Assembly (NCBI RefSeq): GCF_003050935.1
Contig: NZ_QAOX01000007.1
Location: forward strand, 1 to 64,000
Source: Luteibacter sp. OK325
GTDB lineage: Bacteria > Pseudomonadota > Gammaproteobacteria > Xanthomonadales > Rhodanobacteraceae
Reading direction: 5' to 3'
Length of the DNA stretch: 64,000 nucleotides
Shown here one piece after another: positions 1 through 9,146 of the stretch. The stretch's first letter is position 1. Each line of letters opens with the position of its first letter. The position numbers and the translations under genes were made by a program. The notes beneath the pieces are model-generated. The model searched no databases and was not told where the DNA came from. It was given only the letters and a program-made list of their open reading frames with translations.

Positions 1-135
1 GCCTTCGGTGCCCACCCTCGCTGCTCAGACAGTCCTCCGCGCTCGGTTCGGAAGACCGCTTCGCGGCCCATGTCTTATGTGGCCTGCGGCCGCTCCACTT
101 GTGCGGAACTCGCCTCGAGGGTGGGCACCGAAGGC
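1..135. repeat. Perfect 20-bp inverted repeat, 95-nt spacer
   Basis: Bases 1-20 are the exact reverse complement of bases 116-135. The left arm starts at base 1, so the repeat may extend beyond the window. The right arm is followed by a small ggctc/gagcc hairpin. It could be a long stem-loop, the end of a mobile element or a dispersed intergenic repeat. No transposase is visible. Confidence 0.6.
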
Positions 136-388
136 TCTCCCGAGCCCTGAGGTTCGCGTGGGTCGAGCCAAAGCGCGCGGCAGCATCGCCGGCCGGCGCG
201 CAGGCACAGGCGCGAGGAAGGTGTTCGGCAGCCGGGTGCCAGCAACCGCCTCCACATCGACCCGGGGCTCCGACAATGGCCGGGGGCACCAAGGTCTCCC
301 CCGCGAGACGCCCAAGTGTAGAGAGCGACCCGGTAATCCGCGAAGAACCTTTTTGTTTGGCTCGCTTTCGGCCTCGCGACGCACCGCC
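1..388. other. Gene-poor left edge, no supported CDS
   Basis: Open frames on both strands here give Arg/Pro/Ser-rich translations typical of antisense noise in GC-rich DNA, and none has a recognisable domain. A perfect 20-bp inverted repeat flanks 95 bases near the edge (annotated separately). The segment lies 3' of the FkbM-type methyltransferase gene. I looked for 6S, RNase P and tmRNA signatures and saw none. A gene entering from outside the window cannot be excluded. Confidence 0.5.
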
Positions 389-1117
389 TCAAAGCTCGAG
401 ACGGTCGCCGAACTCGAAATGACTGTCTGCCGGCGCGGCGATGGCGTTCTGCTGGACGATGCCGGGGAAGATGTTGTCGTCGACACCAGCGTGATTCTCG
501 CTGTTGTACAGGTAGGGTACGTGCGACCACACGCGGTAACCGAGCGCCTTGATTGACGCGACTTCCGCTGCGGCCTGGTCCATGCCCGACAGGCGCACAT
601 AGAGCAGAGGGCGGTGCTCGCGCAGCGTTTCCCTCGCACCGGCGAGCGCGTCGACAAGCGTGTCGGCAAGGTTGAACTTCATCAGGTGCACGGATTCCAG
701 TTGCAGGCTGTCGATTGTTATCGCGCGCACGGTTTCTCTCGCGCCGAACGAGTGCAGCCCCGCACTGCGATCCAGCCACACCGGGTGGGTGAAAACATTG
801 TCGAGCCGGTTCAGGGCCACGTTCGCGCAGAGTTGCTGGAAGCGAATGCGACGGGGCTCCACGACATGCACCTGTCCGAGTGGGCCGACAGCGTGCGCCA
901 TCCATAGGGCATGTGCAGCGAAATCGCCGCCGAACTCGAGGACGGTGTGGCCTTCTTCGATCAAGCCGCTGAGCAGGTTGGTCTCGTGCTCGGCCCATTC
1001 GCCATAGAGCTGGAGCGACCGCGCGACGACGTTGTCGGTGGCAACCGCTGCGGTAATGCCGTAACGCGTGTTCCAGAATGGCAAAGGCGCGTCGTCAGTG
1101 AAGTGGGGGGAGCTCAT
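389..1117 (-). CDS. FkbM-family SAM-dependent methyltransferase
   Basis: Predicted 242-aa cytoplasmic methyltransferase. The SAM-binding motif I is recognisable near residue 60 (TVLEFGGDFAAHALW, the usual D-x-G-x-x-x-G slightly altered), followed by the acidic end of strand 2 (VHVVEPRR). The C-terminal part (LLYVRLSGMDQAAAEVASI, then DDNIFPGIV) matches the FkbM domain, whose members O-methylate sugars and other small molecules or glycans. The substrate cannot be read from sequence. It starts 20 nt after the preceding gene on the same strand, so the two are probably co-transcribed; an AGGAA lies 13 nt upstream, a weak ribosome site. No glycosyltransferase is adjacent. Confidence 0.75.
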   Translation of the reverse strand: MSSPHFTDDAPLPFWNTRYGITAAVATDNVVARSLQLYGEWAEHETNLLSGLIEEGHTVLEFGGDFAAHALWMAHAVGPLGQVHVVEPRRIRFQQLCANVALNRLDNVFTHPVWLDRSAGLHSFGARETVRAITIDSLQLESVHLMKFNLADTLVDALAGARETLREHRPLLYVRLSGMDQAAAEVASIKALGYRVWSHVPYLYNSENHAGVDDNIFPGIVQQNAIAAPADSHFEFGDRLEL

Positions 1118-1137
1118 GGGTGTGCGGCGTTCCTGGT

Positions 1138-2889
1138 CTAGAGAGTGGCGCGTGCGATCGCAAGCTGGCGTACGGCCTGAGCGAGTGCGTGTCGGTCGTG
1201 GCCTGTGGTGTCGGCGGTCTGGGTCCAGCCGCGACAGGCGTCGCGCCAGAGATTAAGCAGGTGGGTGTCGTCACCCCCGCTGCGCCACGCCGCTTCGCAA
1301 AGTGCGCTGGCGCCGGCGAAATCGCCTTCGCGCAGACGCGTCGCCGCCATGGCGGTGCGTGCGCCAACGGAATCGGCTTCCATCGATGCGAGTTCACGTC
1401 CCAGTGATGCCGCCACTTCGCCCTGGATCGCGCGTCCGGGTAGCGACTCATAGGTCAGCTGTATGGAGAGACGACACTCGAGCGCATCCATGCGCCATGC
1501 GGGATCCTGCTCGGCGAGAAAGGCATGCGTGAGCCCCAGCGAGCAGGCATCGACGGCATCGGCGGGCGGCAGTGTCATCGCGCGCAGACGTGCGCAGCGG
1601 GCGAGCAGTAGTGCCGTGCCGGCATCGCCGCCCTGCGTGTAGGCGTCCTCGAGCAGGGATTGCGCGCGTTGCAGACTGGTCAGGCGTGCCGCGCCTTTCT
1701 CACCCTCGGCGCGCTGGAGAAAGACTTCGGCTCGCCGGCGCAGTGCGCGTGTCACCGCGTCGGGCCCGATCGCGGCGAGACGATCGCATAAGGCTTCGGC
1801 TTCGGCCTGGCGCGCGGCGGCGCCACCACCGAGAAGCCAGCCGGCCCAGGTCAGTTGCACGTCGATCCACGCGTCGAGCACGGGCGGTTCCTCGGCACCG
1901 AGGTCGACGCCCTGGCGCGACTGCAAGGCGCGCAGGGCAAACAGTCGTGTCGCCCCCGAAAGGCGCTCGATGCGGGCCAGCTCGACCCGAACCGCGCGGG
2001 CCACCCAGTGCGGGCGCTCGTCGTCCGCGGCGCGATTCATGCCGTCCCGGGTGCGCTGGGCGGCATCCTCGAGCAGCGCTTCGGCGTCCGGTCGGCGCAG
2101 GTCGCGCGAGCGCAGCGCGAGGATGGCCGGTGCGAGCCAGCGTGCCAGTCGGGCATCATCGCTGTCTCCCTTGCCGGCGTCGTCGACGATGGCCTGCCAG
2201 GCATCGACACTGGCGCTGCCCTCGCCCACGCGACGGATTTCCGGGAAGTGTTCGTCGCCGACAAGATGCAGGGCGGGGCTTGCATCGATGCGGTGAAGCT
2301 GCTCCAGCAGCGTGTCGCCAGGCGACGAGGTGGACGAAGCGGGCAAGAGCAGGTCGACAGGATCCGGGACCAGATAGAGCAACGGCGTTGCGTAGGGTGA
2401 GTCCTCATAGACCCATTCAGGTGGCTTCAGGTCGATGGCCTCGGCAGTCGGCACGGAAACGTCGGTGGCAAACAAGGCCGTGATGGACGGTTTCGGGGTG
2501 GGAATGAGTCGAGGTCGCCGGCGACGCCACCACAGGCAGGCACCGATGCCGGCGACGACGACGCCGGCAGTCACGGCGAGCAGCCCGCCTGGCCAGACGG
2601 CGGGAGCATACGGTTCGGAAGCTTGCGTGGGCGTGGCAGGTTCCAGCAGTGCTGAGGTCGCATCTGCGGCGGCACTGGGCGCGAGCCCGTTCGTGCCCGG
2701 TGGAGGCGGCGATTCCATCGCGTCGAGCATCCGCGATACGTCGCGCATCTGCCGTGCGCGCGTGCTGCGCTCGGCCTCGGTTTCCCTGCGGTCGGCACAA
2801 CTGCCGAGCAGCGATAGAGCGAACATCAGGCTTGCGACGCGGCGGGACGTGGCGCGGTTCCCGCGGCGTGCTGGCGGTGTAACGTTCAA
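1138..2889 (-). CDS. Unknown lipoprotein/membrane protein with helical repeat region
   Basis: 583 aa, function not recognised. A TTG start is chosen because AAGGA lies 7 nt upstream and because the next ATG (residue 22) would remove the basic part of the signal peptide. Residues 1-31 look like a lipoprotein signal with lipobox L-G-S-C (Cys31). A second hydrophobic segment lies at about residues 97-120 and is followed by WWRRRRPR. Residues about 190-583 are Ala/Leu/Arg-rich helices resembling TPR-like repeats, without a clean TPR consensus. If both membrane signals are used, the bulk of the protein would be cytoplasmic. It is upstream of, and probably co-transcribed with, the FkbM-type gene. 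Confidence 0.65.
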   Translation of the reverse strand: MNVTPPARRGNRATSRRVASLMFALSLLGSCADRRETEAERSTRARQMRDVSRMLDAMESPPPPGTNGLAPSAAADATSALLEPATPTQASEPYAPAVWPGGLLAVTAGVVVAGIGACLWWRRRRPRLIPTPKPSITALFATDVSVPTAEAIDLKPPEWVYEDSPYATPLLYLVPDPVDLLLPASSTSSPGDTLLEQLHRIDASPALHLVGDEHFPEIRRVGEGSASVDAWQAIVDDAGKGDSDDARLARWLAPAILALRSRDLRRPDAEALLEDAAQRTRDGMNRAADDERPHWVARAVRVELARIERLSGATRLFALRALQSRQGVDLGAEEPPVLDAWIDVQLTWAGWLLGGGAAARQAEAEALCDRLAAIGPDAVTRALRRRAEVFLQRAEGEKGAARLTSLQRAQSLLEDAYTQGGDAGTALLLARCARLRAMTLPPADAVDACSLGLTHAFLAEQDPAWRMDALECRLSIQLTYESLPGRAIQGEVAASLGRELASMEADSVGARTAMAATRLREGDFAGASALCEAAWRSGGDDTHLLNLWRDACRGWTQTADTTGHDRHALAQAVRQLAIARATL

Positions 2890-2995
2890 CGGTGTTCCTT
2901 ACGACGCGCGGCTCGTGCCACGCGAGATCAACGTCGAAGATCTTAGGCGAGAAGTTCCCGCCAATCGATGGAACTATTCGGAAAAGTAGCGCGGA

Positions 2996-4234
2996 TTACG
3001 CCGCTTCAGGACGTTCCCCGGCGACCCGTACCTCGCGCAACAGGCCGCCGCCGATCCAGTAGCAAAGCTCCGGCAGATGGCGGATGTTCCAGATGGCGAG
3101 GTCGGCCCGTCGGCCGGGGGCGAGTGTGCCGCGGTCGTCGAGGCCGAGGGCGCGTGCCGCATGGACCGTTGCACCACGCAGCGCTTCTTCCGGGGTCAGG
3201 CGGAACAAGGTGCAAGCCATGCCCATCGCCAGGCGCAGCGAGAGCAGGGGTGAGGTGCCGGGATTGAGGTCGGTTGCCACCGCCATGGCCACGCCGTGGC
3301 GACGAAACGCCTCGACCGGTGGCGGGCGCGTGTCGCGAAGGGCGTAGTAGGCACCAGGCAGGAGCACGGCGACCGTGCCGGCCTCGGCCATGGCACGCAC
3401 GCCTTCCTCGCTGGTCCATTCGAGATGATCGGCGGAGAGACCGCCGTAGCGGGCGACCAGCGCCGCACCGCCTAGGTCGGACAGCTGTTCGGCGTGGAGC
3501 TTGACCGGCAGGCCCAGCTCGCTCGCCTTATGGAAAAGCCGCTCGGTCTCGGCGTGAGTGAAGCCGATACCCTCGCAGAACGCATCCACCGCATCGACCA
3601 GGTCTTCCCCGGCCAGCGAAGGCAGCATGGTGTCGCAGACCAGCGCGACGTACTCGTCGCGTCGCCCTGCATACTCGGGGGGCAAAGCATGTAGTCCCAG
3701 GAAGCTGGTGCGCACGTCGATACCCAGTTCGACACCGATGCGTCGGGCAACGCGGAGCATGCGCCGCTCGGCATCGGGTTCCAGGCCATAGCCGGATTTG
3801 ATTTCCAGCGTGGTCACGCCGTCCGCGAGCAGGGCTTTCGCCCGCGGCAGCGACTGTCGCAGCAGTTCGTCTTCGCTGGCGGCTCGCGTGGCGCGTACGC
3901 TGGAGACGATGCCGCCGCCCGCACGCGCAATCTCCTCGTAGGTAGCGCCTTCGAGACGCTGCTCGAATTCCTGCGCGCGGTCACCACCGAACACCAGGTG
4001 CGTGTGGCAATCGACGAGACCGGGCGTCACCCAGGTGCCGGGCAGGGATTCGACCCGATGCGACAAGGTATGTGGCTCACCCGGCAAATCGCTCAGCGCG
4101 CCGGCGAACGTGATGACGCCATCGCGCCAGCCGATGGCGCCCTCCGCGATGGCCCCATAGGGCACGCCATTGTCGACGAGCGTGGCGAGGCCAACGTCCA
4201 GTAGCAGGCCGTCCCAGCGATCATCGGTCGTCAT
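2996..4234 (-). CDS. hutI: Imidazolonepropionase
   Basis: 412 aa, the normal length. HutI hydrolyses 4-imidazolone-5-propanoate to N-formimidoyl-L-glutamate, the third step of histidine degradation, in the cytoplasm. Amidohydrolase features are clear: the metal-binding [11 protein letters not shown] near residue 65, EIKSGYGL, the metal histidine in [22 protein letters not shown], and [10 protein letters not shown] with the catalytic Asp. The ATG at 4234 overlaps the stop of the upstream chloride-transporter gene (ATGA), so translation is coupled. A longer open frame running upstream inside that gene is a shadow. hutF lies divergently about 3 kb away; hutH, hutU and hutG are not in the window. 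Confidence 0.95.
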   Translation of the reverse strand: MTTDDRWDGLLLDVGLATLVDNGVPYGAIAEGAIGWRDGVITFAGALSDLPGEPHTLSHRVESLPGTWVTPGLVDCHTHLVFGGDRAQEFEQRLEGATYEEIARAGGGIVSSVRATRAASEDELLRQSLPRAKALLADGVTTLEIKSGYGLEPDAERRMLRVARRIGVELGIDVRTSFLGLHALPPEYAGRRDEYVALVCDTMLPSLAGEDLVDAVDAFCEGIGFTHAETERLFHKASELGLPVKLHAEQLSDLGGAALVARYGGLSADHLEWTSEEGVRAMAEAGTVAVLLPGAYYALRDTRPPPVEAFRRHGVAMAVATDLNPGTSPLLSLRLAMGMACTLFRLTPEEALRGATVHAARALGLDDRGTLAPGRRADLAIWNIRHLPELCYWIGGGLLREVRVAGERPEAA

Positions 4235-5586
4235 GGCGATGTTGCTCCCTCGGCGGCGGGAGGCTCGCGGCGCAGGCGTTCCTCTTCGTAGTTGTCCATG
4301 AGCGCATCGGCGAGCGCCTTGTAGACGGGGACACGACAGACCGCGCCCGAGATCGCACGCGCCAGCAGGCAGGCGGCCATGATCGGCAGCGCCATCTGAT
4401 GATTGGCGGTGAGCTCCAGCGAAATGACTACGGCGGTCAGCGGTGCCTGGGTGACGCCGGCGAGATAGGCAGCCATGCCGAGCAGCACGACGGCCGATGT
4501 GTCGGCACCGGGAAGGAGGTGGGCGATGTTCCCGCCCAGTCCGGCACCGACGGCGAGGGCCGGAGAGAAAATGCCGCCGGGAATGCCAGCCCACGACGAA
4601 GCGATATTGCCGAGGAACTTGAGTACGCCGAACAAAGGGCCCGTGTCACTGTGACCCTGGAGGATATCGCGTGCCTGGGCATAGCCCGTTCCGTAGAGAC
4701 CATTGGCACTGAGCAGGCTGAGCAACACGAGCGCCAGGCCGCAGACGGCGGCGAAGACCACGGGCTGGCGCGCGCGAAGACGTCCCATGGCACCGCGAAA
4801 GCCGACGGCGGACGGAATGATCAGGCGAGAGAACAGGCCGCCGGCGAGGCCGCCGACGACGCCGGTGAGCAGCACCGCAATCCACGCCCTGCCCAGCGGC
4901 AGCGCCGCGGTGATATCGCCGAAGTACGAGTAATTGCCCAGGATACCGAGCGAAACGACACCTGCCACGACGATCGCGGTGAGCAGGGTGCCGCTGATGC
5001 GGTGTTCGAACGTACCGGACATCTCTTCAATGGCGAAGACCACGCCCGCCAGCGGCGTATTGAATGCGGCCGCGAGGCCGGCCGCCGAGCCGGCGAGAAT
5101 GAAACGGCCCGCCGCGGTCGGATCGTCGAAACCGAAGCGTCGCCCCATGGAATACAGCAGTCCCGCGCCGACGTGGACGGTCGGGCCTTCGCGGCCGACA
5201 GAAGCACCACCGAGGAGGGCCGCCAGGGTGAGAGCCATCTTGCCGCCGGCCACCTTGAGCGAAAGCAGGCGCGCGCGGAAGTCTTCATCTTCGATCTTCA
5301 ATGCGGCGATCGCCTGCGGGATGCCGGAGCCCCGCGTGGCCTTCATCGCGCCCTGGGTCAGCCAGCACAGCAGGGCGAACACGGTCGGGGTGATGAACAG
5401 GGGCACCCACCAGCCATGCGAGGCGACGCCACGGAATAGTTCGAAGGCGAAATCCGCCGCCTTGGCGAAAAGCACGGCGGCGAGGCCGACCACGACGGCG
5501 CCCGTCCAGAACAGGATGCGACGACGCCATTGGTAGGGCGAGAGCCAGCGGTGCTGACCGACTTCCCGGAGACGGGAGAAGTTCAT
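4231..5586 (-). CDS. ClC-family H+/Cl- exchange transporter
   Basis: 451-aa polytopic inner-membrane protein of the ClC family. Signature motifs are present: GSGIPQ near residue 103, GREGP near residue 130 containing the external gating glutamate, and [16 protein letters not shown] near residue 330. The internal proton glutamate is also conserved (FAIEEM), which argues for a 2Cl-/H+ antiporter rather than a passive channel. There is no CBS domain. Start and stop overlap by four bases with both neighbours (ATGA each time): the GNAT/nitrilase gene before it and hutI after it. Its role next to histidine degradation is unknown; pH or charge balance is only a guess. Confidence 0.9.
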   Translation of the reverse strand: MNFSRLREVGQHRWLSPYQWRRRILFWTGAVVVGLAAVLFAKAADFAFELFRGVASHGWWVPLFITPTVFALLCWLTQGAMKATRGSGIPQAIAALKIEDEDFRARLLSLKVAGGKMALTLAALLGGASVGREGPTVHVGAGLLYSMGRRFGFDDPTAAGRFILAGSAAGLAAAFNTPLAGVVFAIEEMSGTFEHRISGTLLTAIVVAGVVSLGILGNYSYFGDITAALPLGRAWIAVLLTGVVGGLAGGLFSRLIIPSAVGFRGAMGRLRARQPVVFAAVCGLALVLLSLLSANGLYGTGYAQARDILQGHSDTGPLFGVLKFLGNIASSWAGIPGGIFSPALAVGAGLGGNIAHLLPGADTSAVVLLGMAAYLAGVTQAPLTAVVISLELTANHQMALPIMAACLLARAISGAVCRVPVYKALADALMDNYEEERLRREPPAAEGATSP

Positions 5587-7154
5587 TTGGCCTCCGGCAT
5601 GCGCGACCAGCGCACCTGGTAAAGGTCGAAGCGGCGGTCTTTCAGGTTCTGCACGGCGCCGGAGTTGCGCGCGCGGGCCAGGTTTTCCAGTCGAAGGTCA
5701 GCGAACAAGACAGTCTCGATATTGGGTGTGGAGTCCGCGGCGATGCCATCGCGCGCGAAGGGTAAATCGCTCGGCGTGAGGATGCAGCTCTGCGCGTACT
5801 GGATGTCGAAATTATTGACGCCGGGCAGGTTGCCGACGTTACCGGAAAGCACCACGTAGCACTGGTTCTCGATGGCACGCGCCTGCGAGCAGTAACGTAC
5901 GCGCAGGTAGCCCTCGCGTACATCGGTGCAGAACGGGACGAACAGGATCAGCGCACCCTGGTCGGTGAGGTGGCGCGCTACTTCGGGGAACTCCGAGTCG
6001 TAGCAGATCATCACGCCGATCGGCCCGCAGTCGGTCTGGATCGTCGCAGCCGTATCGCCGCCGGTGATGTTCCAGACATTGCGCTCGCTGGGCGTCGGGT
6101 GCAGCTTCTCGCGCTCGTGGATCGAACCGTCGCGAAGGCATACGTAGCAGACGTTGTGGATATCGCCGTTCGGTTGCCGCGTCGGGTGGGAACCACCGAT
6201 GATGTTGATGTTGTAGTGCACGGCAAGGCGATGGAACATCGCCTTGACCTCGTCGGTGTACTCCGAGAGTCGGCGGATGGAATCCACCGGCGACAACTCG
6301 GCGTTCTCGATCGAGAGCAACTGCAGCGTGATCAGTTCGGGAAAGGCGACGAAGTCGGCATCGTAGTCGGCGGCGATATCGACGAAGTACTCCACCTGGG
6401 TGGCGAACTCGGCGAAGGAGCTGATCCGTCGCTGCTGGTACTGCACCGAGGCCACGCGCACGGAGTCCGGCAGACGATGGCTCTGCGAGACCTTGGGCGT
6501 ATCCGGATGATCGTGCAGCTGTGGGTTACGCCAGATCAGGTGCGCCGCATAACCGAGTGATTCATGGTCGGACGGCACATACTCGCGCAACAGGCCGATC
6601 ACTTCGAAACCATTTCGCAACTGGAAACTCAGTGTCGCATCGCGACGGCTGCCGTCGACCACGGCCTGCACGTAGCCTTCCGCGCTGCCGTAGCGGTTGA
6701 TCGCGCGTGCGAGGCCGGGCATTCGGCCACCGAAAACGATGCCGCGAAGTTTCAGGTCGGTGCACAGTCGCTTGCGCGCCATGTACAGGCGCTGCCCGAT
6801 GCGCATGCCGCGGTAATCCGGATGCACGACGACTTCCATGCCGTAGAGCCAGTCACCCTTTGGGTCGTGACGCGACGCGAAGCCACCACCGGTGATCTGC
6901 ATCCAGGTGTGCGGCGCGAGTGCCACGGCCTCGTTGATGCGAAAGGTGGCACAGAAGCCGACGATCTTCCCCTCGTACTCGACCACGAACTGGCCTTCGG
7001 GAAAGTGGGTCTGCTGGCCCTGCAGCATTTCCGCCGAGTGGCCCCATTCGGGCGTGTAGACACGGGCGGTGAGGGCGACGAGTTCGGGCACGTCCGTCGG
7101 GCGCGCCAGACGAAGAAGCAGCTTCGGCGATTGGGCGGCGAGGGTCTCGGTCAT
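5583..7154 (-). CDS. GNAT acetyltransferase / carbon-nitrogen hydrolase fusion
   Basis: About 523 aa, two domains. Residues about 10-200 form a GNAT fold (EVVVHPDYRGMRIGQRLY is the acetyl-CoA-binding loop). Residues about 230-510 form a nitrilase-superfamily amidohydrolase with its Glu-Lys-Cys triad visible: Glu in DFVAFPEL, Lys in HEREKLHPT, Cys in GVMICYDSEFPE. This fused architecture is known and widespread, but its substrate is not established. The start MTETLAAQ (7154) is preferred over an in-frame ATG at 7181, which would crowd the divergent hutF start; neither has a well-spaced ribosome site. The stop overlaps the start of the ClC gene (ATGA). Position in a hut-containing operon suggests a link to N-acyl or amide metabolism of histidine products (inference). 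Confidence 0.85.
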   Translation of the reverse strand: MTETLAAQSPKLLLRLARPTDVPELVALTARVYTPEWGHSAEMLQGQQTHFPEGQFVVEYEGKIVGFCATFRINEAVALAPHTWMQITGGGFASRHDPKGDWLYGMEVVVHPDYRGMRIGQRLYMARKRLCTDLKLRGIVFGGRMPGLARAINRYGSAEGYVQAVVDGSRRDATLSFQLRNGFEVIGLLREYVPSDHESLGYAAHLIWRNPQLHDHPDTPKVSQSHRLPDSVRVASVQYQQRRISSFAEFATQVEYFVDIAADYDADFVAFPELITLQLLSIENAELSPVDSIRRLSEYTDEVKAMFHRLAVHYNINIIGGSHPTRQPNGDIHNVCYVCLRDGSIHEREKLHPTPSERNVWNITGGDTAATIQTDCGPIGVMICYDSEFPEVARHLTDQGALILFVPFCTDVREGYLRVRYCSQARAIENQCYVVLSGNVGNLPGVNNFDIQYAQSCILTPSDLPFARDGIAADSTPNIETVLFADLRLENLARARNSGAVQNLKDRRFDLYQVRWSRMPEAK

Positions 7155-7208
7155 TCCCCCATTATGCCCGTCGGTTACCATGCCCGCTGGAAACCACAGG
7201 ACACCCCC

Positions 7209-8567
7209 ATGTCACTTGCCACCTTGACCGCGGATTTCCTCTGGCAGGAAGGCAGCTGGCATGCGGGAGGGCCGGCCCTGGCGATCACCGGTGGGCGGTT
7301 CGCTCCCGCTCCCGCCGTTGTCGGCGAGCGCATCGGCCGTTTCGTGCTGCCGGGCATGCCGAATCTACATTCGCACGCCTTCCAGCGGGCGATGGCGGGC
7401 CTGGCGGAGCGGCGCGGTCCCGGTGAGGACAGCTTCTGGACCTGGCGCGAAACGATGTATGCCTTCGCAGAAGCCATCGATCCGGACGACCTGAAGGCGA
7501 TCGCCACCCAGCTCTATGTGGAAATGGTGAAGGCGGGGTACACGCAGGTCTGTGAGTTCCACTATCTGCATCATGGCCCGCGCGGCGTTCACTATGCCGA
7601 GCCCGCGGCGATGTCGCTGGCGCTGATCGAGGCGGCAAAGGAGGCTGGCATCGGCCTGACCCTGTTGCCGGTGCTCTACATGACCGGCGGCTTCGACGGC
7701 CGCCCGCTGACCGAACGGCAGCAGCGTTTCCGTCACGACGTGGGCCAGTACGTGGCCCTGCTCGAACGCCTGGCGCCGATGCAGAACGACATGCTGCGCC
7801 TGGGCATCGCGCTGCATTCGCTGCGTGCGGTGCCGGAAGAGGCCATGCGCACCCTGTTGGCTAGCGGCGTGTGCCGCGAATTGCCTATTCATATCCATAT
7901 CGCCGAACAGATTGGCGAAGTCCAGGACTGCCTCGCCGTACGTGGCGCGCGTCCGGTCGAATGGTTGCTCGACCACGCGGACGTGGACTCGCGCTGGACC
8001 CTGATCCACGCGACGCACCTCACGCCGCAAGAAACCGATCGCCTGGCGAAAAGCGGCGCGGTCGCCGGGCTTTGCCCAACGACGGAAGCCAATCTCGGCG
8101 ATGGACTGTTCCCACTGGCTGCCTTCATCGATGCGGGCGGCACGCTGGGCATCGGCTCGGACTCGCACATTTCCGTGTCGCCGGTGGAAGAGCTGCGCTG
8201 GCTCGAATATGGCCAGCGCCTGATTACGCGGCATCGCAACGTGGCCGCCCGGCGGCCGGAAGAAAGCGTCGGTACGACACTCTGGCAGCGTGCGTTGCAG
8301 GGCGGTGCCCTGGCTGCAGCCACGGATATTGCACGGCTGGGCGAGGGTGCGCGCGCCGACCTTCTCGTTCTCGATGACCGTTCGCCGCTGCTCGCTGCAC
8401 GCGACGAAGCCGACGTGATCGACACCTTCCTGTTCGCCGGCAACACGCCTCTGGTGCGCGACGTGATGGTGGGCGGCCAGTGGCGCGTGCGCGATTTCGC
8501 GCACGTTGCCGAACGATCCGCCGCCGAGGCTTACCGCGTGGTGGTCGAAAGATTGGCCGCGGCCTGA
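7209..8567 (+). CDS. hutF: Formimidoylglutamate deiminase
   Basis: 452 aa. HutF deiminates N-formimidoyl-L-glutamate to N-formyl-L-glutamate and ammonia, the step after HutI in the five-step histidine pathway. Amidohydrolase metal ligands are visible: NLHSHAFQR near residue 55, HIHIAEQ (catalytic His/Glu), ATHLT and GSDSHISVS. AGGA lies 7 nt before the ATG at 7209. The gene is divergent from the GNAT-ClC-hutI operon with only about 55 bp between, so the two promoters must overlap or abut. Its last 37 bases overlap the 3' end of the convergent small secreted-protein gene. Using HutF implies an N-formylglutamate deformylase (HutG) elsewhere. Confidence 0.95.
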   Translation: MSLATLTADFLWQEGSWHAGGPALAITGGRFAPAPAVVGERIGRFVLPGMPNLHSHAFQRAMAGLAERRGPGEDSFWTWRETMYAFAEAIDPDDLKAIATQLYVEMVKAGYTQVCEFHYLHHGPRGVHYAEPAAMSLALIEAAKEAGIGLTLLPVLYMTGGFDGRPLTERQQRFRHDVGQYVALLERLAPMQNDMLRLGIALHSLRAVPEEAMRTLLASGVCRELPIHIHIAEQIGEVQDCLAVRGARPVEWLLDHADVDSRWTLIHATHLTPQETDRLAKSGAVAGLCPTTEANLGDGLFPLAAFIDAGGTLGIGSDSHISVSPVEELRWLEYGQRLITRHRNVAARRPEESVGTTLWQRALQGGALAAATDIARLGEGARADLLVLDDRSPLLAARDEADVIDTFLFAGNTPLVRDVMVGGQWRVRDFAHVAERSAAEAYRVVVERLAAA

Positions 8568-8962
8568 GACGCCGGCCCCGACGGGCACCTGGATTTGCCG
8601 TATAGGCCTTCCGCGGACGGCTCGTTACGTTTGGCAGCATCAGGCGACGCGTAGACGGCTACGCCCAGATCGCAATGGTTGTCGCGAAGGGTGAAACGCA
8701 CCGTGTCCATGCGTGTTGGCGGTGCGTCGTCGAGCGTGCATCGGCTGTTCTTCGCCAGGTGGATCGTCACGCTGTTGTCGCTGGTGTCGACGACCTCAAA
8801 GCTTGCGTTGCTGCAATCCTTCCAACTGAGCGTGTTGTTGCCCTGGACGCTGAGCATGTGCAGGCCGATGAAGGCGTTGCTGTAGGGCTCCCAGTCGCCG
8901 GCCAGCCAGGCGGGTGCGGGCTGGGCGGTGGCGATGAGGGCGACGGCGAGTAGGGGGTGCAT
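8531..8962 (-). CDS. Small predicted secreted protein, four cysteines
   Basis: 143 aa, function not recognised. The start MHPLLAVALIATAQPAPA gives a short signal peptide with probable cleavage near residue 18. The mature protein has four Cys (KDCSN, SRCTL, NHCDL, SRCPS), enough for two disulfides, and a Thr/Asp-rich region suggestive of beta strands. An in-frame extension upstream to 9037 runs through a REP palindrome and is rejected. It converges on hutF with 37 bases of tail overlap. It may be a periplasmic ligand-binding or inhibitor-like protein, but nothing in the sequence decides this. Confidence 0.6.
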   Translation of the reverse strand: MHPLLAVALIATAQPAPAWLAGDWEPYSNAFIGLHMLSVQGNNTLSWKDCSNASFEVVDTSDNSVTIHLAKNSRCTLDDAPPTRMDTVRFTLRDNHCDLGVAVYASPDAAKRNEPSAEGLYGKSRCPSGPASQAAANLSTTTR

Positions 8963-8992
8963 CTGGTAATCCTTGACGTTGTGCTTCGCAGG

Positions 8993-9103
8993 CATCGCCG
9001 CTGAAGCGGCTCCCACACAAAGCGCCGGGGAATCCAAGGATAATGTGGGAGCCGCTTCAGCGGCGATGCTTTCCGCTTTCCGTGGGAGCCGCTTCAGCGG
9101 CGA
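8993..9103. repeat. REP-like palindromes, three copies
   Basis: Three copies of the family 'GTGGGAGCCGCTTCAGCGGC': one reversed (8993-9016) and two forward (9044-9066, 9082-9103). The last is followed by gggtgcttgc, the tract that also follows the forward arm in the paired elements elsewhere in this window. They lie between the secreted-protein gene and the asnB leader. Confidence 0.9.
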
Positions 9104-9111
9104 AAGGGTGC

Positions 9112-9140
9112 TTGCATCGATCTCGGGATCATGCTCTATT
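9112..9140 (+). promoter_or_regulatory. Candidate asnB leader promoter
   Basis: TTGCAT (9112-9117) and TCTATT (9135-9140) are separated by 17 nt. The match to sigma-70 consensus is modest. A start point 6-8 nt after the -10 would fall at or next to the leader ATG at 9147, giving a leaderless or nearly leaderless leader peptide, which fits the absence of a Shine-Dalgarno sequence there. Confidence 0.35.
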
Positions 9141-9146
9141 CACCCC

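Noticed and set aside
1-388. Possible 6S, tmRNA or RNase P RNA
   Set aside because: GC-rich and structured, but none of the conserved sequence blocks of these RNAs could be matched on either strand.
4235-4594. N-terminal extension of hutI
   Set aside because: The extension is an out-of-frame reading of the ClC gene; the ATGA start at 4234 gives the family length.
8993-9103. Spaced repeats as a possible CRISPR array
   Set aside because: Copies occur in both orientations with irregular spacing and are themselves palindromic REPs; no cas genes in the window.
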